Assembly (NCBI GenBank): GCA_902559035.1
Contig: CACEGG010000008.1
Span: 1-61,117, forward strand
Length of the DNA stretch: 61,117 nt
Direction: 5' to 3'
Source: an uncultured Bacteroidota bacterium
GTDB taxonomy: Bacteria; Bacteroidota; Bacteroidia; Flavobacteriales; Flavobacteriaceae
In this document: piece after piece, positions 8,554 through 21,095 of the stretch
How positions within the stretch are numbered: the stretch's first letter is position 1
How the letters are laid out: every line of letters begins with the position of its first letter
Translations under genes and position numbers: made by a program
Notes under the pieces: generated by a model
The model's input: the letters and a program-made list of their open reading frames with translations, nothing else
Told to the model about the DNA's origin: nothing
Database searches by the model: none

Positions 8554-10218
8554 ATGTGTGGAATTGTATGTGCTTTAGATCTAAAACAGTCTTCTGACGT
8601 TTTAAGGTCTCAAGTTTTAGAAATGTCAAAAAAAGTTAGACATAGAGGTCCTGATTGGAACGGGATTCATTGTGGAGAAAATGTATTATTAGCTCATGAG
8701 AGATTAGCTATTGTAGACCCTGCTTCAGGAAACCAACCAATATACAGTCAAGATAAAAGTTTAATTCTCGCTGCTAACGGCGAAATTTATAACCATCAAG
8801 AACTTAGAAATAAATTAAGTACTGAGTATTCATTTCAAACTAATTCAGATTGTGAGATTATTTTAGCCCTATACAATGAAAAAGGTGTTGATTTCATTGA
8901 TGACTTAAATGGAATTTTTGGATTTGTGCTTTATGACGAAAATAAAGACCATTACCTTGTTGCAAGAGATCATATGGGTATTATTCCGCTTTATATGGGT
9001 TGGGATAAAAAAGGAACATTTTATGTGTCTTCAGAATTAAAAGCATTAGAAGGAATATGTAATAAAATTGAAATATTTCCACCAGGACACTATTTATCAA
9101 GCAAAGAAGGCAAGATAAAACAATGGTATAGCAGGGACTGGATGAGTTATGATAAAGTAAAAGATAATGAAACAAATTTAGATGACCTTCAATCTGCATT
9201 GGAAAAAGCAGTTCATAGACAGTTAATGAGTGATGTTCCGTACGGAGTTTTATTATCGGGAGGATTAGATTCTTCAATAACTTCTGCTCTTGCAAAAAAA
9301 TATTCAAAAAATAGAGTAGAATCGAACGATGAAAAAGCAGCTTGGTATCCTCAGCTACATTCTTTTGCAGTAGGTTTAGAGGGTTCACCTGATTTAAAAG
9401 CTGCTAAAAAAGTAGCAGATCATATTGATTCAATTCACCACGAAATTACTTTTACAGTTCAAGAAGGTCTGGATGCTATCAGAGATGTAATATATCACCT
9501 TGAAACTTATGACGTTACAACCATAAGAGCATCAACTCCAATGTATTTAATGGCTAGAGTTATTAAATCCATGGGAATAAAAATGGTTCTCTCAGGTGAA
9601 GGTGCTGATGAAATTTTTGGAGGATACTTATATTTTCATAAAGCTCCAAGTGCTGAAGAATTTCATAAAGAAACTGTGAGAAAGCTTGAAAAATTATATC
9701 AATACGATTGTTTAAGAGCTAACAAGTCGCTTGCGGCGTGGGGTATTGAAGGAAGAGTACCTTTTCTTGATAAAGAGTTTATAGATGTTGCGATGCGCTT
9801 AAATCCTAGGGATAAAATGATAACATCTGAAAAAATGGAAAAATGGGTACTTAGGAAAAGTTTTGAAAAGTATTTACCAGAAGCTGTGGCATGGAGACAG
9901 AAAGAACAATTTAGTGATGGTGTAGGCTATAATTGGATTGATAGTTTAAAGGAATTAGTAGAAGAAAAAATTAATGATGACATGTTTAATAATGCAAAAT
10001 TTACTTTTCCATTTCAAACTCCAATGTCTAAAGAAGAGTATTTTTATAGAACAATTTTTGAGGAACATTTTCCATCTGAAACTTCTGCTAAAACTGTTCC
10101 ATCAGTCCCATCTGTTGCATGCAGTACTCCAATTGCTCTTGAATGGGATAAGGCTTTTAAGAATTTAAATGATCCGTCGGGACGTTCTGTTTCTAACGTC
10201 CATAATGACGGCTATTAA
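8554..10218 (+). CDS. asnB: Asparagine synthetase B, glutamine-hydrolysing
   Basis: Makes asparagine from aspartate, glutamine and ATP. The start at 8554 gives MCGIVCALD, leaving Cys2 as the N-terminal nucleophile of the glutaminase domain; the upstream ATG at 8524 would bury it. The synthetase domain has the PP-loop SGGLDS (235-240) and SGEGADEIFGGY. Length (554 aa) matches AsnB. The 185-bp upstream gap is very AT-rich and holds an imperfect -7 element (CATATTTG, 8449-8456) and nothing else recognised. Confidence 0.96.
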   Translation: MCGIVCALDLKQSSDVLRSQVLEMSKKVRHRGPDWNGIHCGENVLLAHERLAIVDPASGNQPIYSQDKSLILAANGEIYNHQELRNKLSTEYSFQTNSDCEIILALYNEKGVDFIDDLNGIFGFVLYDENKDHYLVARDHMGIIPLYMGWDKKGTFYVSSELKALEGICNKIEIFPPGHYLSSKEGKIKQWYSRDWMSYDKVKDNETNLDDLQSALEKAVHRQLMSDVPYGVLLSGGLDSSITSALAKKYSKNRVESNDEKAAWYPQLHSFAVGLEGSPDLKAAKKVADHIDSIHHEITFTVQEGLDAIRDVIYHLETYDVTTIRASTPMYLMARVIKSMGIKMVLSGEGADEIFGGYLYFHKAPSAEEFHKETVRKLEKLYQYDCLRANKSLAAWGIEGRVPFLDKEFIDVAMRLNPRDKMITSEKMEKWVLRKSFEKYLPEAVAWRQKEQFSDGVGYNWIDSLKELVEEKINDDMFNNAKFTFPFQTPMSKEEYFYRTIFEEHFPSETSAKTVPSVPSVACSTPIALEWDKAFKNLNDPSGRSVSNVHNDGY

Positions 10219-10311
10219 AGTCTAGTTTTTTTGTAATAAAATTGTTGATAACTTATACTCATTCTTCTCTGATAATTTAACAAATTACCCTCCTAATTAG
10301 TTATATTTGTT

Positions 10312-12280
<1,969 letters not shown>

Positions 12281-12297
12281 TTAAAAATTGATAATAA

Positions 12298-13218
12298 ATG
12301 AAAGTAACAATTGTAGGTGCTGGAAATGTAGGATCAACTTGTGCTGATGTGATTGCCTCACAATCTATTGCTAGTGAAGTAGTTTTACTAGATATTAAAG
12401 ATGGTTTTGCAGAGGGCAAAGCTTTAGATATGATGCAAACTGCTACAACTATTGGATTTGGGACTAAAGTTGTTGGTACAACAAACGACTATTCAAAAAC
12501 AGCAAATAGTGATGTAGTTGTAATTACATCTGGAATTCCAAGAAAACCTGGTATGACTAGAGAAGAGCTTATTGGAATAAATGCTGGAATAGTGAAGACT
12601 GTTTCTGAAAATGTTTTAAAACATTCGCCAGAGACTATTATTGTAGTTGTTTCAAATCCTATGGATACTATGACATACCTAACATTAAAATCTACCGGTC
12701 TGCCAAAAAATAGAGTCATTGGTATGGGAGGTGCTTTAGACAGCTCCAGATTTAAAACTTATCTATCTCTAGCTATAGATAGACCAGCTAATGATATTCA
12801 TGGAATGGTAATTGGGGGTCATGGGGATACAACTATGATTCCTCTGACAAGATTGGCTTCATATAATGGATTACCTGTTTCTGAACTAATATCAAAAAAT
12901 GAATTAGATGATGTAGCAAGTAAAACAATGGTTGGAGGCGCTACATTGACAAAATTATTAGGTACTTCAGCTTGGTATGCACCTGGTGCCTCAGTAGCAT
13001 TCTTAGTAAAATCAATTCTAAACGATGAAAAAAGAATAATTCCTTGTTCAGTTTTTTTAGACGGAGAATATAATCAGGATGATATATGTATTGGAGTCCC
13101 ATGTATTATAGGAAAAAATGGTTGTGAAAAAATTATAAATCTTAATTTAAACGATCAAGAAATGGTAAAATTTGCTGATAGTGCTTCGGCAGTACGAAAA
13201 ATGAACTTAGCTCTATAA
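12298..13218 (+). CDS. mdh: Malate dehydrogenase (LDH-like type)
   Basis: 306-aa NAD-dependent enzyme of the TCA cycle that interconverts malate and oxaloacetate. NAD-binding GAGNVG (7-12), substrate loop RKPGMTREE with Arg88 at the specificity position (marks malate rather than lactate), NPMD, and catalytic His175 in GGHGDTTM. The start follows gyrB by 17 nt, so cotranscription is likely. Confidence 0.95.
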   Translation: MKVTIVGAGNVGSTCADVIASQSIASEVVLLDIKDGFAEGKALDMMQTATTIGFGTKVVGTTNDYSKTANSDVVVITSGIPRKPGMTREELIGINAGIVKTVSENVLKHSPETIIVVVSNPMDTMTYLTLKSTGLPKNRVIGMGGALDSSRFKTYLSLAIDRPANDIHGMVIGGHGDTTMIPLTRLASYNGLPVSELISKNELDDVASKTMVGGATLTKLLGTSAWYAPGASVAFLVKSILNDEKRIIPCSVFLDGEYNQDDICIGVPCIIGKNGCEKIINLNLNDQEMVKFADSASAVRKMNLAL

Positions 13219-13261
13219 ATACTTATTTGACATTTAAAAGGCTTGATGTTTAATTATAGAA

Positions 13262-13292
13262 TTGTTTTATCATCAAGTAAATCCTATATTTG
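13262..13292 (+). promoter_or_regulatory. Promoter of secDF (TTG-N20-TATATTTG)
   Basis: TTG at 13262-13264 and TATATTTG at 13285-13292, spaced by 20 nt, match the Bacteroidota promoter consensus TTG-N(17-23)-TAnnTTTG. The ATG lies 32 nt further on. The in-frame TTG at 13262 is therefore a promoter element, not a start codon. Confidence 0.7.
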
Positions 13293-13324
13293 CTCGTTTT
13301 TTAATAAGAATAAAAATAAATATT

Positions 13325-16267
13325 ATGCATAATAATGGTCTAATTAAGTTTTTTGCTTTTTGTTTCACTTTAGTAAGTGTATACCAAATATCATTTACTT
13401 TTATAACATCTAATGTTGAAGATAAAGCATCTCAGTATTCTATTAACGCAATTTCTGATTCAAATGAAAATTATGCTGATTTAAGAGAAGAGAAGTATAA
13501 TAATTATTTAGATTCTATATCAAATGAAAGTATTCTTGGTTTTACATCATATAAAGGTGCAAAAGACAAGGAATTAAACAAAGGACTTGATTTGAAGGGA
13601 GGTATTGATGTAACTCTTCAAGTTTCTGTTAAAGACATTTTAAAAGGTCTTGCAGAATATTCAAAAGATCCTGTTTTCAATAAAGCATTAAATGATGCAG
13701 ATGCTTTACAAAAAGAATCTGACGATACATACGTAGAATCCTTTTTTGAAGCATTTGAAAAAATACAAGGTGAAACAACTCTAGCTTCACCAGATATTTT
13801 CGCAAACAGATCTCTAAGTGATGAAATTAACTTTGAAATGTCGGATTCTGAAGTTAAACCTATTATTAGAAGAAAAATTGATGAATCAATAGTTTCTGCC
13901 TTTGAAGTTTTAAGAAAAAGAATTGATAAGTTTGGAGTAACTCAGCCAAATATTCAAAGATTAGGTAATTCTGGAAGAATTAGAGTTGAACTTCCTGGTG
14001 CCAAGGATGTCGCAAGAGTAAAAAATCTTTTGCAAAGTACAGCTCAGTTAGAGTTTTGGTATACTGAAACTAATGATCAGTTTTTACCTTTTTTATCTCA
14101 AGCTAATGAAACTTTAAAAAATTTGTTAGATGATGAAGAAATTGAAACCGAAAGTGATGAAAGTTCTGAAATAGATGATTTACTAGCAGATGTTGAGGCT
14201 AACGATTCAATTTCAAACCAGAAAAACCCTCTTTTTGATTATTTAGTTGGAACAGGTTATCAAGGTGGACCTGTCATAGCACAATTTTTAGCAAAGGATC
14301 AAAATAAAATTGAAGAGTTTTTGTCTATGCCAGAAATTAGACAACTACTACCATCAGAAAAAAGATATACTAGATTTTTATTTGGTAAACCTGATGTTAC
14401 TAATAATGTAGTTGATTTATATGCTATCCAATCTAATAGAGATAATAAACCACCTCTTGGTGGAAGTGTTGTTGTTGATGCTAGTCAGTCCTATGATCAA
14501 GTTGGTGCCCCTGCAGTATCCATGCAAATGAATGGAAAGGGTGCCCGTAAGTGGGAAGAAATGACGGGTAAAGCTTATAAGGATAAAAGCAATATTGCCA
14601 TCGTTTTGGATGATATCGTCTATTCTGCACCAGGTGTTTCAAGGGGTGCAATTTCAGGAGGAAGATCTGAAATTTCAGGACAATTTACTTTAAACGAGGC
14701 CATTGATTTAGCAAACGTTCTTAGAGCAGGTAAATTACCAGCTTCTGCTGAAATAATAGAATCAGAAGTTGTTGGACCTTCACTTGGTAAAGAAAATATT
14801 GAAAAAGGGATTAATTCATTTATAATTGCTTTGATAATGGTATTAATTTGGATGATATTCTATTATGGAAGAGCAGGTATTTTCGCTGATGTAGCTTTAG
14901 TTCTAAACTTAGTTTTAATATTTGGAATTCTTGCAGGATTAGGAGCTGTATTGACACTTCCAGGTATCGCTGGTATTGTTTTAACTATCGGTATGTCTGT
15001 TGATGCTAACGTTCTTATTTTTGAAAGAATTCGCGAAGAATTAAATAAAGGCAAAGGATTGAAACAATCTGTTGGAGACGGATTTAGTAATGCATTATCT
15101 TCAATTCTAGATGCTAATATTACAACTGGTCTTACGGCTTTAATTCTTTTTGTTTTTGGATCAGGTCCAATAAAAGGTTTTGCAACAACTTTATTAATAG
15201 GTATTGCAACATCATTGTTTACAGCAATTTTTATAACAAGAATGTTAGTTGATTCAAGATTATCAAAAGGTAAAATTCTTGATTTTTCTACAACACTCAC
15301 TAAAAATTTATTCAGCAAACTTTCTATTAGGTTTTTACAAAAGAGACAAGTTGCTTATTTTGTTTCAGCATCTTTATTACTAATAAGTCTTTACTCACTA
15401 AGTACAAATGGACTAAATCAGGGTGTTGATTTTGTTGGAGGAAGAACTTATACTGTGAGATTTGACAATGATGTAAATCAAAGTGAAATACAAGCCTCAT
15501 TAATTGATGTTCTAGGTAATGCCGAGGCTAAAACTTTTGGATCTGATAATCAATTAAAAATTACAACAAATTATAAAGTAGATGTTGAGGGAACTCAAGT
15601 AGATGATGAAATTCAATTAAAGATGTTTGATGCTCTTAAAAGTGTTCTTCCATCTAACTTGACCTATGATGATTTTGTCAATGGATCTGATGATAAGTCT
15701 GTAGGAATAATGGGATCTTCTAAAGTAGGACCTACGATTGCTGATGACATTAAAAAGAATTCATTTTTAGCAATATTTGGTTCTTTAGCTGTAGTGTTTT
15801 TATATATTTTATTAAGGTTTAGAGATTGGCAATACTCTTTAGGAGCTGTTACTGCAGTCTTTCATGATGTTTTAATAGTACTAGGGATATTTTCTTTAAC
15901 TTATTCATTTATGCCTTTTAATATGGAAATTAACCAAGCATTTATTGCAGCAGTACTAACTGTGATTGGTTATTCTTTAAATGACACTGTGGTTGTATTT
16001 GATAGGATTAGAGAATTTAGATTAATAAATAAATCATGGGAATTTACTAAGACAGTTAATGGCGCATTAAACAGTACTTTAAGTAGAACTTTAAATACTT
16101 CTTTTACAACTTTAGTTGTACTACTTTCAATTTTTCTTTTTGGAGGAGAATCAATTAGAGGGTTTATGTTTGCCTTAATTATTGGGGTACTAGTTGGAAC
16201 ATATTCTTCAGTTTTTATAGCAACTCCAGTTATGTTTGATACCCTAAGAAAGAGTCTGAAAAAGTAA
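13325..16267 (+). CDS. secDF: Fused protein translocase subunit SecDF
   Basis: About 980 aa in one chain, joining SecD and SecF, which use the proton gradient to pull exported proteins across the inner membrane. The start MHNNGLIKFFAFCF (13325) matches the usual Bacteroidota SecDF N-terminus. Visible blocks: LGLDLKGG-like KGLDLKGGIDVTLQ, a periplasmic P1 region with an acidic low-complexity insert (~residues 265-300), VDANVLIFERIREE (SecD half) and VGPTIADDIKKNS plus NDTVVVFDRIREF (SecF half), with twelve expected membrane helices. The gene has its own promoter. Confidence 0.96.
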   Translation: MHNNGLIKFFAFCFTLVSVYQISFTFITSNVEDKASQYSINAISDSNENYADLREEKYNNYLDSISNESILGFTSYKGAKDKELNKGLDLKGGIDVTLQVSVKDILKGLAEYSKDPVFNKALNDADALQKESDDTYVESFFEAFEKIQGETTLASPDIFANRSLSDEINFEMSDSEVKPIIRRKIDESIVSAFEVLRKRIDKFGVTQPNIQRLGNSGRIRVELPGAKDVARVKNLLQSTAQLEFWYTETNDQFLPFLSQANETLKNLLDDEEIETESDESSEIDDLLADVEANDSISNQKNPLFDYLVGTGYQGGPVIAQFLAKDQNKIEEFLSMPEIRQLLPSEKRYTRFLFGKPDVTNNVVDLYAIQSNRDNKPPLGGSVVVDASQSYDQVGAPAVSMQMNGKGARKWEEMTGKAYKDKSNIAIVLDDIVYSAPGVSRGAISGGRSEISGQFTLNEAIDLANVLRAGKLPASAEIIESEVVGPSLGKENIEKGINSFIIALIMVLIWMIFYYGRAGIFADVALVLNLVLIFGILAGLGAVLTLPGIAGIVLTIGMSVDANVLIFERIREELNKGKGLKQSVGDGFSNALSSILDANITTGLTALILFVFGSGPIKGFATTLLIGIATSLFTAIFITRMLVDSRLSKGKILDFSTTLTKNLFSKLSIRFLQKRQVAYFVSASLLLISLYSLSTNGLNQGVDFVGGRTYTVRFDNDVNQSEIQASLIDVLGNAEAKTFGSDNQLKITTNYKVDVEGTQVDDEIQLKMFDALKSVLPSNLTYDDFVNGSDDKSVGIMGSSKVGPTIADDIKKNSFLAIFGSLAVVFLYILLRFRDWQYSLGAVTAVFHDVLIVLGIFSLTYSFMPFNMEINQAFIAAVLTVIGYSLNDTVVVFDRIREFRLINKSWEFTKTVNGALNSTLSRTLNTSFTTLVVLLSIFLFGGESIRGFMFALIIGVLVGTYSSVFIATPVMFDTLRKSLKK

Positions 16268-16269
16268 TT

Positions 16270-17124
16270 TTAACTGCTTCTTTTCCTAGAGTAAATCATA
16301 AGGGTAATACCAATTAATATGAATGGTATACTTAGCCACTGACCAGTAGATAGGATTCCTAAATATTCTTCAAATCCACCTTGACTTTCTTTTACGTATT
16401 CTACTAGTACTCGAATAGAAAATAAACAAGTTAAAAATAGACCAAAAATAAATCCTTTGTATTTTTTTAAATCAGTTTTCCAGTAAATATTCCAAAGTAG
16501 AATAAATAAAAGTAGATAACCAAAAGCTTCATAAAGTTGAGCTGGATGCCTTGGAAAAATCTCACCATTATTTTTGAATACTACACCAAAATTCGAGTTT
16601 GTGTAATTTCCAACAATTTCAGAGTTAAAGAAATTACCTATTCTAACAAACATTCCTCCAACAGAAATTGGAATAACAATTCTATCAAATATCCATAATA
16701 CAGAATCATATTTAAATTTATATTTATAAATAAACATTGCCGTTATTATTCCAATAGTAGCACCATGACTAGCTAAACCTCTATATCCAACAAATTTATA
16801 CCCTTCAATTAATCCAAATAACATAGAGCTATTTGGATCATTTTTTATTGGTAGTAATATTTCAACTAAATTATTTTGAAAATAGTCCCAGTTATAAAAA
16901 AAAACTTCACCAAGTCTTGCTCCAATTAAAGTACCAAAAACCACATAAATAAATAGTGGTTCAACTAATTCAACAGGTTTATTATCATTAATATATATTT
17001 TTTGAACAATGTAATATCCTAAAGAAAAAGCAATAATAAACATTACACTATACCAATAGATGGTAAGAGGACCAAGGTTTAAAAAAACTTCATTTGGTGC
17101 CCAGTCAATTTTAAATAATATCAT
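16270..17124 (-). CDS. lgt: Prolipoprotein diacylglyceryl transferase
   Basis: 284-aa inner-membrane enzyme that transfers diacylglycerol to the lipobox Cys of lipoprotein precursors. Conserved blocks: GARLGEVFFY, YRGLASHGA (the essential His), RIGNFFNSEIVG (essential Arg and Lgt signature) and PRHPAQLYEA. About seven membrane helices. Last gene of the folE-cysS-yidD-lgt run; it ends 2 nt from convergent secDF. Confidence 0.95.
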   Translation of the reverse strand: MILFKIDWAPNEVFLNLGPLTIYWYSVMFIIAFSLGYYIVQKIYINDNKPVELVEPLFIYVVFGTLIGARLGEVFFYNWDYFQNNLVEILLPIKNDPNSSMLFGLIEGYKFVGYRGLASHGATIGIITAMFIYKYKFKYDSVLWIFDRIVIPISVGGMFVRIGNFFNSEIVGNYTNSNFGVVFKNNGEIFPRHPAQLYEAFGYLLLFILLWNIYWKTDLKKYKGFIFGLFLTCLFSIRVLVEYVKESQGGFEEYLGILSTGQWLSIPFILIGITLMIYSRKRSS

Positions 17125-17146
17125 TTTGTAAATTTATTTTGTAATA

Positions 17147-17368
17147 CTAAGGTACAGGATCATATCCATTTCCTCCCCATGGATTACATTTTAATATTCT
17201 TTTAACGCTTAATATACTTCCTTTTATTAAACCGTGTTTTATTAAAGATTGCTTGGAGTATTCAGAACATGTAGGAGAAAATCTACAAGTTGATGGTAAT
17301 AATGGAGAAATTAATGTTTGATATATTCTAATAAGAATTAAGAAAGGATATATAAAAATTTTTTTCAT
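17147..17368 (-). CDS. yidD: Membrane protein insertion efficiency factor YidD
   Basis: 73 aa with an amphipathic N-terminus and the family core [27 protein letters not shown] and a GYDPVP end. It assists YidC in membrane protein insertion. Its start shares 1 nt with the cysS stop and lgt follows after 22 nt. Confidence 0.93.
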   Translation of the reverse strand: MKKIFIYPFLILIRIYQTLISPLLPSTCRFSPTCSEYSKQSLIKHGLIKGSILSVKRILKCNPWGGNGYDPVP

Positions 17369-18852
17369 TAGAAAAGTTCATATGAGGAACTGTTTTTATC
17401 ATCATTTAATTGTATTCCAAGTTCTAATAATTCATCTCTTATTTGATCAGATAATTCAAAGTTTTTATCGTTTCTGGCTTGAGATCTTATTTTAATTAAT
17501 AATTCTATTAGTTCTTTTTGAGAATTTGATTTTTCAACTTTTTCATTTTCCTTATTAAAACCTAAAATATCAAATAAAATTTCATCAAAAGTTTTTGTGA
17601 TTTTTGCTTTATCAGTTGTATTTAATTTTTTTGAATTGATATTAACATTATTAATATACTTTACACAATCAAATAAATGGGCTATAAGCATTGGTGTATT
17701 GAAATCATCATTTAATTTTGAGTAACAATCTAATATCCATTTATCTACATCAAAATCAGAATTTTCATTTGAAGATTTTAATTCGGAAATCAAGTTGTAC
17801 CCTGATACTAGTTTTTTAAAACCTTTTTCAGAAGCCAATAATGCTTCATTACTCAAATCTAAAATACTTCTGTAATGAGCTTGATAAATGAAGAACTTTA
17901 CAACATTTGGATCGAAACTTTTATCAAATATTTTATTTTGCCCATTAAAAATTTGAGCTGGTAAAATGTGATTGTCCAGAGATTTAGACATTTTCTTTCC
18001 ATTTAATGTAAGCATATTGGTGTGCATCCAAAATCTTGCTGGATTACATCCGTTTATCACCTCAGATTGAGCTATTTCACAATCGTGATGTGGGAATTTC
18101 AAATCAATTCCACCTCCATGAATATCAAAAAAGTCACCTAGATACTTCTTACTCATAGATGTACATTCTAAATGCCATCCAGGAAAACCTTTGCCCCAGG
18201 GTGATTCCCAATTCATGATATGATTTTTATCAGCTTTTTTCCATAGTGCAAAATCTTGTGGACTTTTTTTGTCAGAAGATCCATCAAGTGATCTTGAATT
18301 ATTCATCATTTCCTCAATTTTCCTTCCACTTAATTTTCCATATGAGTTTGATTTGTTAAACTCTGCAATATCAAAATATACAGATCCATTTTTTTCATAA
18401 GCAAAACCAGAACTTAAGATTTGTTTAATACTTTCTATTTGTTCAACAATATGTCCTGATGCAGTAGGTTCAATACTTGGTGGGATAGTATTAAATTTTT
18501 TTAATATATCATGAAAGTCTAAAGTGTATTTTTGAACTACTTCCATTGGTTCAAGCTTTTCTAACCTAGCCTTTTTGGATACTTTATCCTCTCCTGAGTC
18601 GTCTTCGTTTTCTAAATGACCAACATCTGTTAAGTTTCTAACATATCTAACTTTGTAGCCTAGATGTTTAAGATATCTGTAAATTAAATCAAAGGATATA
18701 AATGTTCTGCAATTTCCTAGGTGTGCATTACTGTAAACAGTTGGACCGCAAACATACATTCCAACATTGTTTTTTTCAATTGGTTTGAAATTTTCTTTCT
18801 TGCCAGTTAAGGAATTATGAATTTTTAGATCTTTGGCGAAGTTGGAAATCAT
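17368..18852 (-). CDS. cysS: Cysteinyl-tRNA synthetase
   Basis: 494-aa class I synthetase that charges tRNA-Cys. Zn-binding Cys35 in [12 protein letters not shown]-type motif HLGN (44-47), the second Zn block [21 protein letters not shown], and KMSKS-type [10 protein letters not shown] are all present, followed by the DALR helical domain and a C-terminal tail. 11 nt after folE; overlaps yidD by 1 nt. Confidence 0.96.
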   Translation of the reverse strand: MISNFAKDLKIHNSLTGKKENFKPIEKNNVGMYVCGPTVYSNAHLGNCRTFISFDLIYRYLKHLGYKVRYVRNLTDVGHLENEDDSGEDKVSKKARLEKLEPMEVVQKYTLDFHDILKKFNTIPPSIEPTASGHIVEQIESIKQILSSGFAYEKNGSVYFDIAEFNKSNSYGKLSGRKIEEMMNNSRSLDGSSDKKSPQDFALWKKADKNHIMNWESPWGKGFPGWHLECTSMSKKYLGDFFDIHGGGIDLKFPHHDCEIAQSEVINGCNPARFWMHTNMLTLNGKKMSKSLDNHILPAQIFNGQNKIFDKSFDPNVVKFFIYQAHYRSILDLSNEALLASEKGFKKLVSGYNLISELKSSNENSDFDVDKWILDCYSKLNDDFNTPMLIAHLFDCVKYINNVNINSKKLNTTDKAKITKTFDEILFDILGFNKENEKVEKSNSQKELIELLIKIRSQARNDKNFELSDQIRDELLELGIQLNDDKNSSSYELF

Positions 18853-18863
18853 TACAATTTGTT

Positions 18864-19538
18864 TCAGCTTTCGGTACGAATATAATCTAAAAATTCTCTT
18901 TTTACGTTTTTATCTTTGAATTTGCCCCCAAATTCTGCGGTCACTGTACTGCAATCAACGTCTCTAATTCCTCTTGAATTTACACATAAATGTTTAGCAT
19001 CAATAACACACGCTACATCATCTGTACCAAGAGCCTTTTGAAGAGCTTTGACAACTTGCATAGTAAGTCTTTCTTGAACTTGTGGTCTTTTAGCAAAATA
19101 ATCTACTATTCGGTTCATTTTTGATAAACCAATTACAGTTCCTTTGGAAAAATAGGCTACATGAGCTTTTCCTATAATTGGTAACAAATGATGTTCGCAA
19201 GTAGAATAAACTGTAATATTTTTTTCAACCAACATTTCAGTGTAAGAATATTTGTTGTCAAACGTTGATGTTTTTGGCATCTTTTCAGGCTTCAAGCCCC
19301 CAAAAAGTTCATTAACCCAAGCTTTGGCAACTCTTTTTGGTGTTCCTTTTAGACTATCATCAGTTAAATCCATTCCAAGTGTATCTAAAATATTGAAAAC
19401 ATTTTTTTCAATAATGGAAATTTTTTCTTCATCAGAAATTTCAAATGCATCATCTCTGATTGGTGTTTCAGGTGAAGAAGCAAAATGGTCGTCACCCATT
19501 AAATCAAACTCTTCTTCTAAAAATTTATCGTATTTCAT
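18864..19538 (-). CDS. folE: GTP cyclohydrolase I
   Basis: 224 aa. First step of tetrahydrofolate/pterin synthesis (GTP to dihydroneopterin triphosphate). Zinc and active-site residues are seen in [10 protein letters not shown] and [34 protein letters not shown] is the other family block. The N-terminal ~45 residues are acidic and variable, as in other Bacteroidota. It heads a probable operon with cysS, yidD and lgt. Confidence 0.95.
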   Translation of the reverse strand: MKYDKFLEEEFDLMGDDHFASSPETPIRDDAFEISDEEKISIIEKNVFNILDTLGMDLTDDSLKGTPKRVAKAWVNELFGGLKPEKMPKTSTFDNKYSYTEMLVEKNITVYSTCEHHLLPIIGKAHVAYFSKGTVIGLSKMNRIVDYFAKRPQVQERLTMQVVKALQKALGTDDVACVIDAKHLCVNSRGIRDVDCSTVTAEFGGKFKDKNVKREFLDYIRTES

Positions 19539-19557
19539 ATTCGTTATAATCTATTTG

Positions 19558-19565
19558 CAAAGTTA
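19558..19565 (-). promoter_or_regulatory. -7 promoter element (TAACTTTG) for folE
   Basis: On the minus strand TAACTTTG matches TAnnTTTG 19 nt before the folE ATG, in the 49-nt gap behind the OmpP1 gene. It suggests folE starts a new transcript rather than extending the porin operon. Confidence 0.5.
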
Positions 19566-19587
19566 ATTAAAGATTAATTAAATAGTT

Positions 19588-21084
19588 CTAAAATTTAAAA
19601 ATAATAGAAAGTGATGTAATCAAATTACTTGATTCTAAAAAAGCTTTGTCCGTTGATCCACTATCAAACAATTGATGGTTTCTATTTTGATCAATTGATT
19701 TATGAGAAAAATTAATTATTGTAGAACCAAAATCATAACCAATTCCGTATGACAATGAACTACTATCTTCGATTAATTCTTTGTATGGACTTTCAGTTTT
19801 GTTGTAACCTCCTCTAATACTAAATTTGTTTAATCTAAGTTCAGAACCTAGTCTAAAGTTAAATGTGTTCTGTAATTTAGATTTTATTTGATTATTTGAA
19901 CTATTGAACTCGTTACTTGGTTTAATTTTCATTTTTGAATAATCAGTAGACATTAAGTCTAAACTAATTAGTCCAATTTTTCCAATGACTAAAGCAGAGC
20001 TTAAAGTTAGTGATGATGGAGAGTTAACTTTGTATTTTGGATACATATTAATAACTCGTGGATCAACAATATCTTTGTAAGCAGTTCCGTTTATATCAAT
20101 AGATTCAGTTTCTAAATATTGGGTTGTTTCGTCCCAAAGTGTATACCAGGTTGGGGATTGATAAGAAAAACCAATCCTAAAATTATTAAACTTTCTTATT
20201 GCACCTAATTGAAATGAAAAACCTTCACCATATGTTGTAAGTCTATTTTCAAATAAAATTGATTTTATTGCAGAATTTTCATCAAAATTTGATTCGTAAT
20301 GACTTAGAAAATTCTCTAAAAATATCTCGTGAGTATTGATGTTAATTCCAAAATAAAAATCTTCTTTAAATTGTATTGATACATTTAGATTGTATTTATT
20401 GTTGTAACCTTTTGTATCGCTTGTGTATTTCTGGCTCACACCATTATTGTAAAGCGCAAGAGAATAAAAATTATTGTTGGATTCATCATAATTTATCAAA
20501 TAACTTTGGTAGGCCATAAATGATTGTTGTGCTGAATAGCCATAATACTCGCCTAAATACCTATATACTTCTGCTACACTTTCATTTGAACCAACACTTA
20601 AATCAGCAGAATTCAGACCATAGGAGTTGTTTATAAAAAACTTATCTATCGAATTTGATTTATTTATTCCTTTTATTTCAAAATTCTCATAAAATGAATT
20701 ATTAGTTTGAGCATTTACACTGAAAGTAATTTTATTTACATCACCACCTCCAAAATTCTCAAAAACCCAAACACCACCTCCTTGATTCACACTAAATTTA
20801 TTTTTGTTTTTGCTTGCTGAACTTTCAAAATAATAGGATTTAACAGATTTTTTATTATTAGAAAAGCTAAGTTCATATTGATTATCTATAAAAACAGCAC
20901 TTCCAGCAGGGTTTATATTGATTGCTGATAAATCCCCACCTAACGCGCCAAAAGCCCCTCCCATAGATTGAAATCTCGCTGAACCAACTGTATTATCCAT
21001 TGAAATTCTGATGAAGTCATTTAAACTTTGGGAATTTATAATTGATGGAAATAAAAATAAAAGAAATATTATTTTTTTAATCAC
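19588..21084 (-). CDS. OmpP1/FadL-family outer-membrane transport protein
   Basis: 498 aa with a signal peptide (MIKKIIFLLFLFPSIINSQS) and a beta-barrel ending in an aromatic residue (SIIFKF). The N-terminal block GSARFQSMGGAFGALGGD, then INPAGSAVF, is the hallmark of this family, which takes up hydrophobic compounds. In Bacteroidota such genes are often labelled 'hemin receptor'; substrate unknown. It lies 11 nt behind the Ser-rich lipoprotein gene, so both are probably one operon, diverging from proS. Confidence 0.88.
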   Translation of the reverse strand: MIKKIIFLLFLFPSIINSQSLNDFIRISMDNTVGSARFQSMGGAFGALGGDLSAININPAGSAVFIDNQYELSFSNNKKSVKSYYFESSASKNKNKFSVNQGGGVWVFENFGGGDVNKITFSVNAQTNNSFYENFEIKGINKSNSIDKFFINNSYGLNSADLSVGSNESVAEVYRYLGEYYGYSAQQSFMAYQSYLINYDESNNNFYSLALYNNGVSQKYTSDTKGYNNKYNLNVSIQFKEDFYFGININTHEIFLENFLSHYESNFDENSAIKSILFENRLTTYGEGFSFQLGAIRKFNNFRIGFSYQSPTWYTLWDETTQYLETESIDINGTAYKDIVDPRVINMYPKYKVNSPSSLTLSSALVIGKIGLISLDLMSTDYSKMKIKPSNEFNSSNNQIKSKLQNTFNFRLGSELRLNKFSIRGGYNKTESPYKELIEDSSSLSYGIGYDFGSTIINFSHKSIDQNRNHQLFDSGSTDKAFLESSNLITSLSIIFKF

Positions 21085-21095
21085 ATTGTGTTATT

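Noticed and set aside
8981-9388. 135-aa minus-strand ORF
   Set aside because: Shadow of asnB on the opposite strand; no recognisable domain.
14863-15318. 151-aa minus-strand ORF
   Set aside because: Shadow of the strongly conserved SecD membrane region.
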